The notes under the pieces: model-generated | Told to the model about the DNA's origin: nothing | Seen by the model: the letters and a program-made list of their open reading frames with translations, nothing else | Database searches by the model: none | Program-made: the position numbers and the translations under genes | Shown: positions 11,533-20,694 of the stretch, piece by piece | Layout: each line of letters begins with the position of its first letter | Numbering within the stretch: position 1 is the stretch's first letter | From: JADJXM01 sp937967285 | Lineage (GTDB): Bacteria > Acidobacteriota > Blastocatellia > RBC074 | Direction of reading: 5' to 3' | NCBI GenBank assembly: GCA_050249535.1 | Contig: JBFWQI010000026.1 | Location: forward strand, 17,424-81,423 | DNA: 64,000 nucleotides

Positions 11533-12483
11533 ATGTTCAAAACGCAGAAGCGCCTGATCCAGCGCCTGAAACGGATCCATATTGAAAATAAGGGGCTCAA
11601 GTTACTGGCGTTTCTGCTGGCGATAATACTTTTCGTGGTTTCAAAACAGCCGATCAGCGATGTGCGTCTGACCGGCATACCGATCGAATTCCGCGGGCCT
11701 GGCAACACCATGGATGTTTCGGTGGAGAGCCAGCAACTGATCAGCGTCAGATTGCGCGGACCGCGCGACATCGTGCGGAGCCTGACTCCGAATCAGCTCG
11801 CCGTGGTCGCCAACCTCAACAGCAGGGATCCGGGCGAACGTACCATTCAGTTTCGTCCCGATGACGTGCTTCGCCCGGACAATATCCAGGTTCTACAGAT
11901 CGAACCCGCCAGCATCAGAATAAGAATCGACCAGCTTGTCGGACGTATCGTTCCGATCAAGCCCGGTTTCGTTGATAAGCCCCCGGAGGGTTACGAGGTA
12001 TACAGCTGGTCGATATCGCCTTCGGAGATCGAGATCGAAGGGCCTCAACAGCAGATCAGGGAGATTCTCAATCTGACCACAGAAGCCATACGGCTCAGGG
12101 ACAGAACTTCTGAGTTCATCAGCCAGGTCGATGTCCAGCCGCTTCAACAGACGATACGCGTCAAGACTCCGGGTCCGATTACGGTCAAGGTCGAGGTTGG
12201 CGAAACCAGAATCAGCAGGACGCTGCATGGGGTGAAGGTTAAATGGGAAGATATTCCGCAGGGTTATCGACTCCTGACAAAGACAGTCAGCATAGTAATC
12301 AAAGGCCCGGCATCGATTGTCAGGCAGATCGAAGCCGATCAGATAACAGCGCGGATCAAAACCGCCAGGCCGCCCGGGGTTGCGGGAAGCATTGTACCGG
12401 ACATCGACCTGCCGGAATTCCTCGATAACCGGATCAAGGTCGTAAGCGTCACACCTTCCGAGGTCAGATACAAAAATCGCTGA
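11533..12483 (+). CDS. cdaR: YbbR-domain protein CdaR, regulator of CdaA
   Basis: This 316-residue membrane-anchored protein has one N-terminal span (residues 22-38, KLLAFLLAIILFVVSKQ) and about three extracytoplasmic YbbR repeats. Typical repeat traces are SVRLRGPRDIVRSL, EIEGPQQQIREI and VIKGPASIVRQI, spaced about 80-90 residues apart. Proteins of this kind bind CdaA and tune its activity. It begins 15 nt after cdaA and is followed 38 nt later by glmM, so the three form one operon. Confidence 0.9.
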   Translation: MFKTQKRLIQRLKRIHIENKGLKLLAFLLAIILFVVSKQPISDVRLTGIPIEFRGPGNTMDVSVESQQLISVRLRGPRDIVRSLTPNQLAVVANLNSRDPGERTIQFRPDDVLRPDNIQVLQIEPASIRIRIDQLVGRIVPIKPGFVDKPPEGYEVYSWSISPSEIEIEGPQQQIREILNLTTEAIRLRDRTSEFISQVDVQPLQQTIRVKTPGPITVKVEVGETRISRTLHGVKVKWEDIPQGYRLLTKTVSIVIKGPASIVRQIEADQITARIKTARPPGVAGSIVPDIDLPEFLDNRIKVVSVTPSEVRYKNR

Positions 12484-12521
12484 TCAGAAAATTAACTGAA
12501 ACAATCAAAATATCAGGGCAT

Positions 12522-13874
12522 ATGGGAAAATTGTTCGGCACGGACGGGATAAGAGGCCCGGCTGGTGAATATCCGTTGAATTCAGAGACGATCGAACGGA
12601 TCGGCTATCTGCTGGCGAAGGAACTTTCCAGGCGATTGGGCCGGGTCCCGAAGATCGTCACCGGCCGCGACACCAGGGTATCGGGTGAGTGGATCGAAGC
12701 GGCAGCGCACAGGGGGATTTCGGCTGCTGACGGGTCGATCACTTCGGCAGGCATTATCACGACGCCAGGCGTGGCTTTCGTCACGCGGGAACTCGGCGCC
12801 GATGCGGGTGTCGTCATATCGGCATCTCACAATCCATTCATCGACAACGGCATCAAGATCTTCGCGCCCGACGGCCGGAAACTGGACGAAGGGATGGAGG
12901 ATCGCATCGAATCCATGCTGCTTGGTGAGAAGGTCGATTATCCAGATTTCACCGAGGTGGAAGTCAGGTCCGATCCCGCGCTCAGGGAGAGATACATCGA
13001 ATATCTGGTCGATGAGGTCGGCACGGGCCTCGAAATGGGCGGAATGAAGATGGTTCTGGACTGCGCCAACGGCGCCGCTTCCGGATACGCGCCACAGGTC
13101 TTCGAACGTCTCGGGTGCCGGTGCACAATCATCAATGCCGCTCCGGACGGAAAGAACATCAACCTCGATTGCGGCTCGCTCCACCCAGAAAAACTGCAGA
13201 TGGTTGTCAGTGAAAACAGAGCGGTGGCCGGGTTCGCGTTCGATGGAGATGCCGACAGACTGATGATGATCGGTCCCGATGAGAGGCTGATCGACGGGGA
13301 CCAGATCCTCTACATCATGGCCGGCTATCTGAAAATGAAGAAGACGCTCGCAGGCGACAGAGTGGTCGCCACAGTGATGAGCAATCTGGGTCTCGAGAAG
13401 GGACTGGCGGAATTGGGAATCGATCTCTACCGCGCCTCTGTCGGCGATAAATATGTCCTCGACGAATTGTTGAAGGGTGGCGGCAGCCTCGGCGGCGAGC
13501 AGTCGGGCCACATCATCTTTCCGGAGATCAGCCTGGCCGGGGACGGAATGATCACGGCCATTGAAATACTGCGGGTCATGCGGGAGACGGGCAGATCGCT
13601 CGATCAGCTACTCGAGGGATTCACTTCATATCCCCAGGTAATCATCAACGTCAGAGTCGCCGCCAAGCCGCCGATCGAATCTCTCCCGCAGGTCGCTTCG
13701 GTCATCAGACAGGTCGAGGATGACCTGGATGGTCAGGGGAGAGTACTCGTCCGTTACTCCGGAACGGAGAACAAGGCCCGTGTGATGATCGAGGGCCGCG
13801 ACGGAGAATCGGTGCAAAGATTCGCCGAGCTGATCGCGGATTCCATCCGCGCAGAGATCGGATCGAGGGAATGA
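12522..13874 (+). CDS. glmM: Phosphoglucosamine mutase GlmM
   Basis: This cytosolic enzyme converts glucosamine-6-phosphate to glucosamine-1-phosphate, the entry to UDP-GlcNAc, peptidoglycan and lipopolysaccharide. It has the family opening GKLFGTDGIRGPAGEYPL, the phosphoserine loop SASHNP with Ser102 as the phosphate carrier, the metal loop FDGDADRLM, and the C-terminal phosphate-binding RYSGTENKARVM. The length of 450 is normal. It closes the cdaA-cdaR-glmM operon. Known work in other bacteria shows that GlmM can bind and inhibit CdaA; whether that holds here is inference. Confidence 0.97.
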   Translation: MGKLFGTDGIRGPAGEYPLNSETIERIGYLLAKELSRRLGRVPKIVTGRDTRVSGEWIEAAAHRGISAADGSITSAGIITTPGVAFVTRELGADAGVVISASHNPFIDNGIKIFAPDGRKLDEGMEDRIESMLLGEKVDYPDFTEVEVRSDPALRERYIEYLVDEVGTGLEMGGMKMVLDCANGAASGYAPQVFERLGCRCTIINAAPDGKNINLDCGSLHPEKLQMVVSENRAVAGFAFDGDADRLMMIGPDERLIDGDQILYIMAGYLKMKKTLAGDRVVATVMSNLGLEKGLAELGIDLYRASVGDKYVLDELLKGGGSLGGEQSGHIIFPEISLAGDGMITAIEILRVMRETGRSLDQLLEGFTSYPQVIINVRVAAKPPIESLPQVASVIRQVEDDLDGQGRVLVRYSGTENKARVMIEGRDGESVQRFAELIADSIRAEIGSRE

Positions 13875-13890
13875 GCCGGACGGACGCGAC

Positions 13891-14289
13891 TTACCCGGCA
13901 GCCGGGCCGATCAGTGCGGCTGATGCACCGGCAGGATCCTGAATAACGCAATAACGCCATTTATCGCCGTAATTTTTCGGACCGAAGACGACCTTACCGC
14001 CGCCGGCGAGGCAATTACTGATGCTTCGATCGATATCCTCGACCGTGATATAGATCAGCCATTGCGGAGGCATACCGGAGTTGGGTCCGCGGGCGTGACA
14101 GATTCCCGCCACTCCCTGATCGATCCCGGGAGCCTTCATCACATAATCGCTGTAATCGCCCATTCCGATATTCTCAGGCGTCCATCCCGTGACAGAGGAG
14201 TAAAAATCACGAAGCCCGTCCGCATCGTCGACCGTCAGGTCGATCCAGCCGATGGTTCCGGGTTTATTCGTATACATATCGCTGCTCAT
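13891..14289 (-). CDS. VOC (glyoxalase/bleomycin-resistance fold) family protein
   Basis: This single-module VOC protein of about 132 residues opens with KPGTIGWIDLTVDDADGLRD and has the paired beta-alpha-beta-beta-beta pattern ending in RYCVIQDPAGASAALI. Such proteins bind a metal or a small aromatic or thiol substrate; the exact reaction is unknown. The ATG at 14289 is preferred over a TTG at 14316 that would overlap the preceding gene. It is the last gene of a minus-strand set with the SRPBCC protein and the two-module VOC protein. Confidence 0.82.
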   Translation of the reverse strand: MSSDMYTNKPGTIGWIDLTVDDADGLRDFYSSVTGWTPENIGMGDYSDYVMKAPGIDQGVAGICHARGPNSGMPPQWLIYITVEDIDRSISNCLAGGGKVVFGPKNYGDKWRYCVIQDPAGASAALIGPAAG

Positions 14290-14312
14290 CTTTTCTGCCT
14301 TTCGATTTCGAT

Positions 14313-14849
14313 TCAACCGCGAATCGCAGAGGGTTCGCCGAAATGCTCGGCGAGAGCCTTGAGATAGGTCTCGATGGTCGATTCATGACCGATAATGAAT
14401 CGGGATAGAAAACGGAAGACGGGGTTCCTGACGGTCCCCCGTTCGGTCAGCGTGAGCTGGCAGCCGCCGTTGGTGGCGGGCGTTATCACGTAATCCCACT
14501 CGCCACCAAATGCGAGGCCGTCATCGGCGATCCGTCTGACAAGTCGTCGCTGCGGATCCTCGAGGACAGTCTCGAGCGGGATGACAGAGTTTCTGCCGTA
14601 TGTCTCTTCCCAGACCTCGTGACCATTCCGGTCGGGCAGCCTCCTGACGGCGGTCAGATCGGGGTGCCATGAGCCCATCGTCTCGAAATCCCTGATAACT
14701 TTCCAGACCTCGGGCGGTTGACGACGGAGCTGGAGTGTCCTGCTGACGACATGATCCGCCGGCAGCATAAGGCCGATCAGAGTCACAAGCAGAACGATTC
14801 CCGCCAGCACGCCGAGGGTGACCAGCATCAATGTCATCGGTTTCCTCAC
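14313..14849 (-). CDS. Membrane-anchored SRPBCC (START/Bet v 1-like) protein
   Basis: This 178-residue protein has an N-terminal membrane span (residues 5-28, LMLVTLGVLAGIVLLVTLIGLML) followed by a polyketide-cyclase/SRPBCC-like hydrophobic-pocket domain. Recognisable stretches are PPEVWKVIRDFETMGSWHPDL and GGCQLTLTERGTVRNPVFRF. The ligand is unknown. It lies between two VOC genes on the same strand with 20-24 nt gaps, so the three are probably co-transcribed from upstream of 15664. Confidence 0.82.
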   Translation of the reverse strand: MRKPMTLMLVTLGVLAGIVLLVTLIGLMLPADHVVSRTLQLRRQPPEVWKVIRDFETMGSWHPDLTAVRRLPDRNGHEVWEETYGRNSVIPLETVLEDPQRRLVRRIADDGLAFGGEWDYVITPATNGGCQLTLTERGTVRNPVFRFLSRFIIGHESTIETYLKALAEHFGEPSAIRG

Positions 14850-14869
14850 GGATTCTCCCGGATAAAGAT

Positions 14870-15664
14870 TTACATCGGCATCAGTCGGATGATCGAGAAG
14901 ACCGCTCCCGATGGATCCTGAATGACTGAAAATCTTCCGACATTCGGAATATCAGAGGGAGGAAAGATTATTTTGCCGCCGAGCGTTTCGGCCTTTGCCG
15001 CCGTGGCGTCGCAGTCATCGACTGCGAAGTAGACGCTCCAGTTCGGCGGAACGTTCCCCCACTCCTCCCTGATCTGCATCATTCCGCCGCGCGTCCGGTG
15101 TTCGGCCGGATCTCCGGCATAAAACTCTACATAGGTGTCAATGCCGCTGCCTTTCGTCTCGGAGGACCATCCGAAGACGGTGGCATAAAATTTCTCTGCG
15201 GTGGCCAGGTCGTGTGTCTGAAGCTCCTGCCAGCAGAGCGTATTGGACTCGTTGATGCGTTTGACGCCGATGGTGTTTCGCGGTTGCCAGCATGAGAACA
15301 TGGCGCCCGTGGGATCGACGGCCGCGAACATCCTGCCCTCTTCCATGACATCGAAAGGATCCATCACAAGAGTGCCGCCGGCGGCCTTGACCGCCTCGGC
15401 CGTCCGGTCTGCATCGTCAGTTGCGATGTAGAGCATCCAGTTGGACGGTATGCCGCTCTCGAGCTGCTCTTTCTGAAGCTGATAGAGCGCGGCCACGTCA
15501 GATCCGTCGATATTGAATATGGTGTAAACGGTGTCAGGCCCGACAGGGGTATCGGAGCTCTGCCAGCCGAAGAGGTTGCTGTAGAACCTGCGGGCGCCTT
15601 CCTGATCCGCTGAACCGAGTTCGATCCAGCAGAAGGAACCGGGTTCATGTTTAGATATCTCCAT
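14870..15664 (-). CDS. Two-module VOC family protein
   Basis: This 264-residue protein is an internal duplication of the VOC fold. Module 1 runs from about residue 8 (GSFCWIELGSADQEGARRFY) to 125, and module 2 from about 135 (CWQELQTHDLATAEKFYATV) to 260. Each ends with the pattern VDPTGAMFSCW or IQDPSGAVFSII. This is the common actinobacterial and acidobacterial family often named glyoxalase/bleomycin resistance protein; its substrate is not known. It is the first gene of a three-gene minus-strand set. Confidence 0.85.
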   Translation of the reverse strand: MEISKHEPGSFCWIELGSADQEGARRFYSNLFGWQSSDTPVGPDTVYTIFNIDGSDVAALYQLQKEQLESGIPSNWMLYIATDDADRTAEAVKAAGGTLVMDPFDVMEEGRMFAAVDPTGAMFSCWQPRNTIGVKRINESNTLCWQELQTHDLATAEKFYATVFGWSSETKGSGIDTYVEFYAGDPAEHRTRGGMMQIREEWGNVPPNWSVYFAVDDCDATAAKAETLGGKIIFPPSDIPNVGRFSVIQDPSGAVFSIIRLMPM

Positions 15665-15717
15665 TTCAGAACTCCTTCTGTTTCAATTTGGCAATTTAAG
15701 TCAATCAGAATGGTCGA

Positions 15718-15990
15718 CTATTGACGATGATTACGCAGCAGCTCGACGATTTGTTCGATCACAGATGTGGGAATTTCAGTGATCGACAGATCCGATGTAC
15801 CGAGGATGATCTTGACCATTCCGTCGGCATGTTTTTCGATCCGGATCGCGCTGTCGAAGATCTCAGGCGCGGACGAAACGTGCTGTATCCGTCTGGCGTC
15901 CGCTATGATCTCGAAGACGGCAAAAGGGTTAGCTCCGGCCGTATCTGCGAAACCGCTCGCCGATGATCGAGATGATCGTTTGATTGTCAT
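15718..15990 (-). CDS. Small protein of unknown function, last gene of the transposase-domain cassette
   Basis: I do not recognise this protein. The convincing part is about 70 residues, from ANPFAVFEIIADARR to the end (VIEQIVELLRNHRQ), with alternating hydrophobic strands and a C-terminal helix. The only ATG close by is at 15990, inside the preceding gene, giving a 62-nt overlap and a low-complexity Ser/Arg N terminus; a GGAGG lies about 12 nt before it. A ribosomal frameshift from the upstream frame near 15931 is an alternative way to make this segment. Confidence 0.5.
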   Translation of the reverse strand: MTIKRSSRSSASGFADTAGANPFAVFEIIADARRIQHVSSAPEIFDSAIRIEKHADGMVKIILGTSDLSITEIPTSVIEQIVELLRNHRQ

Positions 15991-16440
15991 AACCTTTGAG
16001 CACCTCCCATGCCTCGCGGGTGAGCGAGCCGACGTACCGTTCCTTTCTGATTCTCGTACCGGACGAAGCGTCCTTCTCGTTCCAGTACCTCCAGAGGGTC
16101 CAGCCGTCCCCTGCATCCCGCCATTCACAGCCCCACGGCGTCGGAGGGCGATCAGGCAATCCGTCCCTTCCCGGTCTCTCCTTCTTGAGCCGCAACCTGT
16201 TGCCGGATCCATTCCCAGCCGGAGCAGTACGAACGCGACCGGTTCCGGAAACGATCTGCCTGCCTGTCGTCGCATCCCGGAGAAGTTCGTGTTCGACCGG
16301 TTCTGAGGAGATCATTGCAGATCTCTTTCCGCGCTCCGGGAAGAGCAGAAATCGGGCGGACGTTACAGGGGCTGGGGCATCCTGCGTCGTTGACCCCCCT
16401 GCATCGGCCGCTTCCGGATTCGAATCCGGAGCGACCGCGT

Positions 16441-16444
<4 letters not shown>
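15929..16444 (-). CDS. Conserved-looking protein of unknown function
   Basis: I do not recognise this protein of about 171 residues. The first 90 residues are low-complexity (A, G, P, R, D). The last 65 look like a real small domain rich in aromatic and basic residues: GWTLWRYWNEKDA, then RIRKERYVGSLTREAWEVL, then IISIIGERFRRYGRS. The pattern of an aromatic-rich strand followed by R-x-R-K-E-R-Y-V-G recalls short domains often seen in mobile-element proteins, but this is only a resemblance. The TTG at 16444 overlaps the stop of the preceding gene (TTGA); a later ATG at residue 44 is possible. It lies in a four-gene overlapping cassette. Confidence 0.55.
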
Positions 16445-17150
<706 letters not shown>

Positions 17151-17166
<16 letters not shown>

Positions 17167-17639
17167 TCCCGCGTATCGCGATCCAGATCGACACCCCAGA
17201 TCTTGAGCCCGGCCCCGCCGGGATGCTGTTCGGCACGGCCGTTTTCAGCAGCCAGCGTCTCGAGCATCAGATCGAAATTCTGCTTGTCCGCCTGCGGAAC
17301 ATTGTGGCCAGGCGTCAGCTCACAGGCCGACAGTGCCGCGGATTCCCCGTTCAGCTTCTCCAATGCGCAGTTGAGCTGCCCACGGTCGATGCCTCTGAAG
17401 ACCCTGTGCAGCGTCGCCAGGCTCGGCCCCCTGCGGCGCCTGATCCCGATCTGGTCGAGCCACCTCCGCCCCTCGCTGCGCGTCCAGTCGATCACCTCCT
17501 TTTCGCTCTGGGCGCCGTTCATCATGGCCAGTCCGGTCAGCATCAGTATCGCTTCCAGACTGTACCTCCGGCCGCGCGGATGCCTGAAATCGCTGACCGT
17601 CGAAAATACCTGCTGCATTCGATATACATCTCTCGACAT
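17151..17639 (-). CDS. Stand-alone DDE_Tnp_1-associated domain protein (ISAs1-like transposase N-terminus without DDE domain)
   Basis: This 162-residue protein matches the N-terminal helical domain that precedes the DDE nuclease in ISAs1-type transposases: FRHPRGRRYSLEAIL, MMNGAQSEKEVIDW, and RRRRGPSLATLHRVFRGID. No DDE catalytic domain follows. The frame ends in a membrane-protein gene and not in transposase remains. An excellent ribosome site (AGGAGG, 5 nt before the ATG at 17639) suggests it is expressed. It heads an overlapping four-gene cassette. It could be a domesticated domain or a decayed insertion sequence that happens to keep an intact 5' part. No flanking terminal inverted repeats were found. 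Confidence 0.72.
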
Positions 17640-18171
17640 GTTTCCTCCTCTTGCTTGATTCCTTTTTTTTCGGCGCTCAGCGATCGGCCGACCGGCCCCC
17701 GCTTCTTCACCTTCGTTGCGGTCACTCGAGACACCTCTCCCCGCCGGACGAATTCGGCCTCGGCCGATCTCCGGTACGGGTCCCCTCGAGATTTTGTGCG
17801 GACACACTGGCGCGACACGGTTGTGCGCGCCGCTTTGATGGTACCTCGCCGGCCGCGGAAGCTCCGTTTTCGGGAAGCTCCCGCCGCCGGCAAGCTGAAT
17901 GTTTGCCCCCCACCAGAAACGGCAGGACTCTCACTTTCAAGTGAGGGCGCTTGTCTCACCCATCCCGGCGCGGGCAGCCGTCGGATGGGTGGGACGCCCT
18001 GGCTGAGTTTGGTTCAAGTGGTGCAGGCGAGCTTGTTAAATCTCTTATTCTCTCTTCTTCCGGTTGCGCCCTTCACCCTTGTGCGCGCCATCGTTTCATC
18101 AATGAAACACCGGAGTGTAAAATAAAGGCTGTCCGCTGAGGCCGGCGCGAGCCGGCGGCGCACAGCTCGAA
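17640..18171. other. Intergenic region upstream of the transposase-domain cassette
   Basis: No convincing gene in this 532-bp stretch. It holds two palindromes: CTCACTT-TC-AAGTGAG (17930-17945) and a 9-bp inverted repeat CACCCATCC/GGATGGGTG with arms at 17957-17965 and 17983-17991. They may be terminators or protein-binding sites between lexA and the cassette, both of which are read leftward. The long plus-strand frame that spans the area is a composition artefact. Confidence 0.5.
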
Positions 18172-18774
18172 TCAGTATTTGCGAATCAGTCCGACCACGT
18201 GGCCCTGGATTACGACATAGTTCGGGTCCTTGACGATGATCGGTTTGTACTGATCGTTGGCCGGCTGGAGCCGGACCTGACTCTTATCCTGATAGAACTT
18301 TTTGACGGTAGCTTCGGTCCCGTTGACGAGCGCGACGACGGTCTGGCCGTTGCGCGCGGTCTCGGCGGGTTCGACGATGATGCAGTCGCCGTCAGCGATA
18401 TGTTCGTCGCGCATCGAGTCTCCGCGGACTCTGAGGGCAAACCTGCGCGGCGAGTAGAGATCGGGCGTCACCTGGACGGTTTCGCGGTTCAGAACGGCGA
18501 GGATCGGGCTGCCGGCGGCGACAAGGCCGAGGAGCGGCAGTTCGTTCTCGACTGCGAAGGTCTCGTTCTGAACGATCTCGATCCCTCTCGAGATATTCTT
18601 GAGGCGGCGGATCAGGCCGCCCTGCTCGAGAGCCGTCAGGTGTTCGTGCACCGAAGCCGGCGATTTGAGACTCAGATGCTCCTGGATCTCGGCGATAGTC
18701 GGCGCATAGCCGTTCTTATTGAAATACCTGACCAGGAAATCGTGGATCTCGTATTGTCTCGGAGTCAGATGCAT
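18172..18774 (-). CDS. lexA: SOS repressor LexA
   Basis: This 200-residue transcriptional repressor of the SOS response has an N-terminal winged helix (LTPRQYEIHDFLV to QGGLIRRLKN) and a C-terminal S24 self-cleaving peptidase domain. The cleavage bond is Ala87-Gly88 (VAAGSP), the nucleophile is Ser120 (RGDSM), and the general base is Lys158 (ATVKKF). The start at 18774 is chosen for its AGGGA site 5 nt upstream and normal LexA length; a longer frame to 18801 or 18921 exists. The upstream region to 19044 is shared with the divergent zinc-ribbon gene. No LexA box of known type could be assigned. Confidence 0.96.
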   Translation of the reverse strand: MHLTPRQYEIHDFLVRYFNKNGYAPTIAEIQEHLSLKSPASVHEHLTALEQGGLIRRLKNISRGIEIVQNETFAVENELPLLGLVAAGSPILAVLNRETVQVTPDLYSPRRFALRVRGDSMRDEHIADGDCIIVEPAETARNGQTVVALVNGTEATVKKFYQDKSQVRLQPANDQYKPIIVKDPNYVVIQGHVVGLIRKY

Positions 18775-19044
18775 AATCTTCCCTGTTTCGGAGATTGCCA
18801 TGAAGGCTCGTCTGTTTTCGGCTTTCCATTCGACGACCGAAAATATACCGAAAAGACCTGAAGATTGCAAGCAAAAAAACAACCACTTTCGAAAAAAACC
18901 GATGAGGGGCGTTAAGATCATATTTTCCAGAACCTTGCGTGGTATGAGAGGGTGGAATATGATTTACGGGTGAAAAATTGAGGAAGTAAGGGCCGTAACA
19001 ATCGATACGGTCTGTGTCCCGGGTTGAAGAATCCGAGAATCGTC

Positions 19045-20667
19045 ATGCTCTGCACTAGCTGCAATCTGGAATATCCCGAATATCTGAATTTCTGTCGCAG
19101 ATGCGGAAAGCCTCTGGTGCATTCGACTGCCGAGACGGTGGTCGAGTCGCACTGTTGCACGCGATGCGGAGCGCGCGTGGCGCGGGGCGAGAACTTCTGC
19201 CAGCAGTGCGGCAACAGGCTCAATGCGCGGACGACTGAGACGGTGATCGGGGCGTGTCATCACTGCGGCACGTCCTGGAGGTCGGGCTGGTTATTCTGCC
19301 GGAATTGCGGTCTGGACAGGGACAGGGCGCTGATGCCGCGGGTATCCGCGCCGGTTCCGGCCGGATCACCGCGGGCAGAGGTGATTGCGGCGCTCGAGGA
19401 GTATCTGAAGATCGACAAGATCTTCTGTCCGAAATGCGGAGTCGAGGCGAAGCCGTATTCGAAGTTCTGCGAAACCTGCGGAATGACGCTCGATCAGGCC
19501 GAAGCGGAAGGAAAGCCTGGCAGCGCTCCGTCGGATGCCCCGACTTTGATCGGCGAGATCGAAGAGGACGAGGCGATCGCAGAGGCTGTGACGATCAGGG
19601 AGGACACGATACCTGCGGTCCGGCAGATGCGTACGAGGCCTGACAAGGAGGCTCCGCTGACGACGGATGCCCCGCGCGGTCGGCGGACCGAACTGATCGA
19701 GGAGGCGGATGAGACGGTCGCCATGCCGCCCGATGATGGTGCATCCGAAGAGGAAAGCTCGGAGCCTGCCGTCGCGCCCCCGGAGCGAAAAGTCGAGGCG
19801 GCGCCCCCGACCATGCCCGTCGAAGAGCAGAGGAAGAGGACCAACCGTTCAGCCATCCAGACGCTCGGAATACTTGCCGCGGTAATCATTGTCATGGTCG
19901 GGGCGTACGGCTGGTGGATGAGCAGAAGGCCCGCAAAGACAGGGGATGCGCAATCGGCTCCAGTTGCATTGCCGGCTCCCGATGCGGCAAAGTCAGCCGC
20001 GCCCGCGGGCATGATCTTTATACCCGGAGGCCGGTTTACGATGGGTCGGGATGACGGCGACGAGTTCGAGCGGCCGGCTTTCACTTCGACGGTCAAGCCA
20101 TTCTTCATTGACCGGACGGAAGTGACGAATGAGGATTACTTGAAGTTCATCGAGGCGACAGGGTACAGGGCTCCGTCGAACTGGCAAAATGGTCGTTTTC
20201 CCGACGGTCAGGGGAAGCTGCCTGTGATCAATGTCTCCTGGGATGATGCGAGCGAATACGCAAAATGGGCCGGCAAGAGATTGCCGAAGGAAGACGAATG
20301 GGAATATGCCGCCCGCGGTGAAGACGGGAGAAGATACCCCTGGGGTTCCGGATGGAGCGTCGGTAAGGCCAACGCATCGAACCTCGGCGGCGCTATCCGC
20401 GAGGTCGGCAGCTTCCCCGAAGGCGCCAGCCCGTTCGGGGTTCTTGATATGTCCGGCAATGTCTGGGAGTGGACCGACAGCGACCTGAGAAGTTATGCCA
20501 ACCGAAATCAGAGGCTGGCTGAAGGCAAGGTGATCCGCGGAGGGGCCTTCGACGTTCCGGCCGAACGGGCGACGACGACATATCGCGGAGTCGTGCCCCC
20601 GGACAAGTATTACGACAAGACGGGTTTCCGCTGCGCCAGAGATGCGGATCAGAGTGCAGCGAACTGA
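19045..20667 (+). CDS. Zinc-ribbon, membrane-anchored FGE/SUMF1-domain protein
   Basis: This protein of about 540 residues has four Cys4 zinc ribbons at the N terminus (CTSC/CRRC, CTRC/CQQC, CHHC/CRNC and CPKC/CETC within residues 3-150). An acidic low-complexity linker follows, then one membrane span (residues 271-292), then an FGE-sulfatase/SUMF1 domain (322-534). The last has the usual landmarks GGRFTMGRDDGDEFERP, VSWDDASEYAKWAGKRLP, GNVWEWT, VIRGGAF and TGFRCARD. The orientation suggests cytosolic ribbons and an outer domain. The paired catalytic cysteines of true formylglycine enzymes are not seen, so it is more likely a binding or structural SUMF1 module. ATG 19045 is preferred to a TTG at 19024. 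Confidence 0.85.
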   Translation: MLCTSCNLEYPEYLNFCRRCGKPLVHSTAETVVESHCCTRCGARVARGENFCQQCGNRLNARTTETVIGACHHCGTSWRSGWLFCRNCGLDRDRALMPRVSAPVPAGSPRAEVIAALEEYLKIDKIFCPKCGVEAKPYSKFCETCGMTLDQAEAEGKPGSAPSDAPTLIGEIEEDEAIAEAVTIREDTIPAVRQMRTRPDKEAPLTTDAPRGRRTELIEEADETVAMPPDDGASEEESSEPAVAPPERKVEAAPPTMPVEEQRKRTNRSAIQTLGILAAVIIVMVGAYGWWMSRRPAKTGDAQSAPVALPAPDAAKSAAPAGMIFIPGGRFTMGRDDGDEFERPAFTSTVKPFFIDRTEVTNEDYLKFIEATGYRAPSNWQNGRFPDGQGKLPVINVSWDDASEYAKWAGKRLPKEDEWEYAARGEDGRRYPWGSGWSVGKANASNLGGAIREVGSFPEGASPFGVLDMSGNVWEWTDSDLRSYANRNQRLAEGKVIRGGAFDVPAERATTTYRGVVPPDKYYDKTGFRCARDADQSAAN

Positions 20668-20694
20668 TCGCACCTATTATCCTGAGTGATCGCG

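Noticed and set aside
12582..13511. A 309-codon antisense frame over glmM
   Set aside because: GlmM is complete with its catalytic Ser, metal loop and operon context; the antisense frame is a codon-bias artefact.
15991..16275. N-terminal extension of the 15718 gene up to 16275
   Set aside because: The extension is Arg/Gly-rich, overlaps the better supported frame 15929-16444 almost entirely and has no protein-like pattern.
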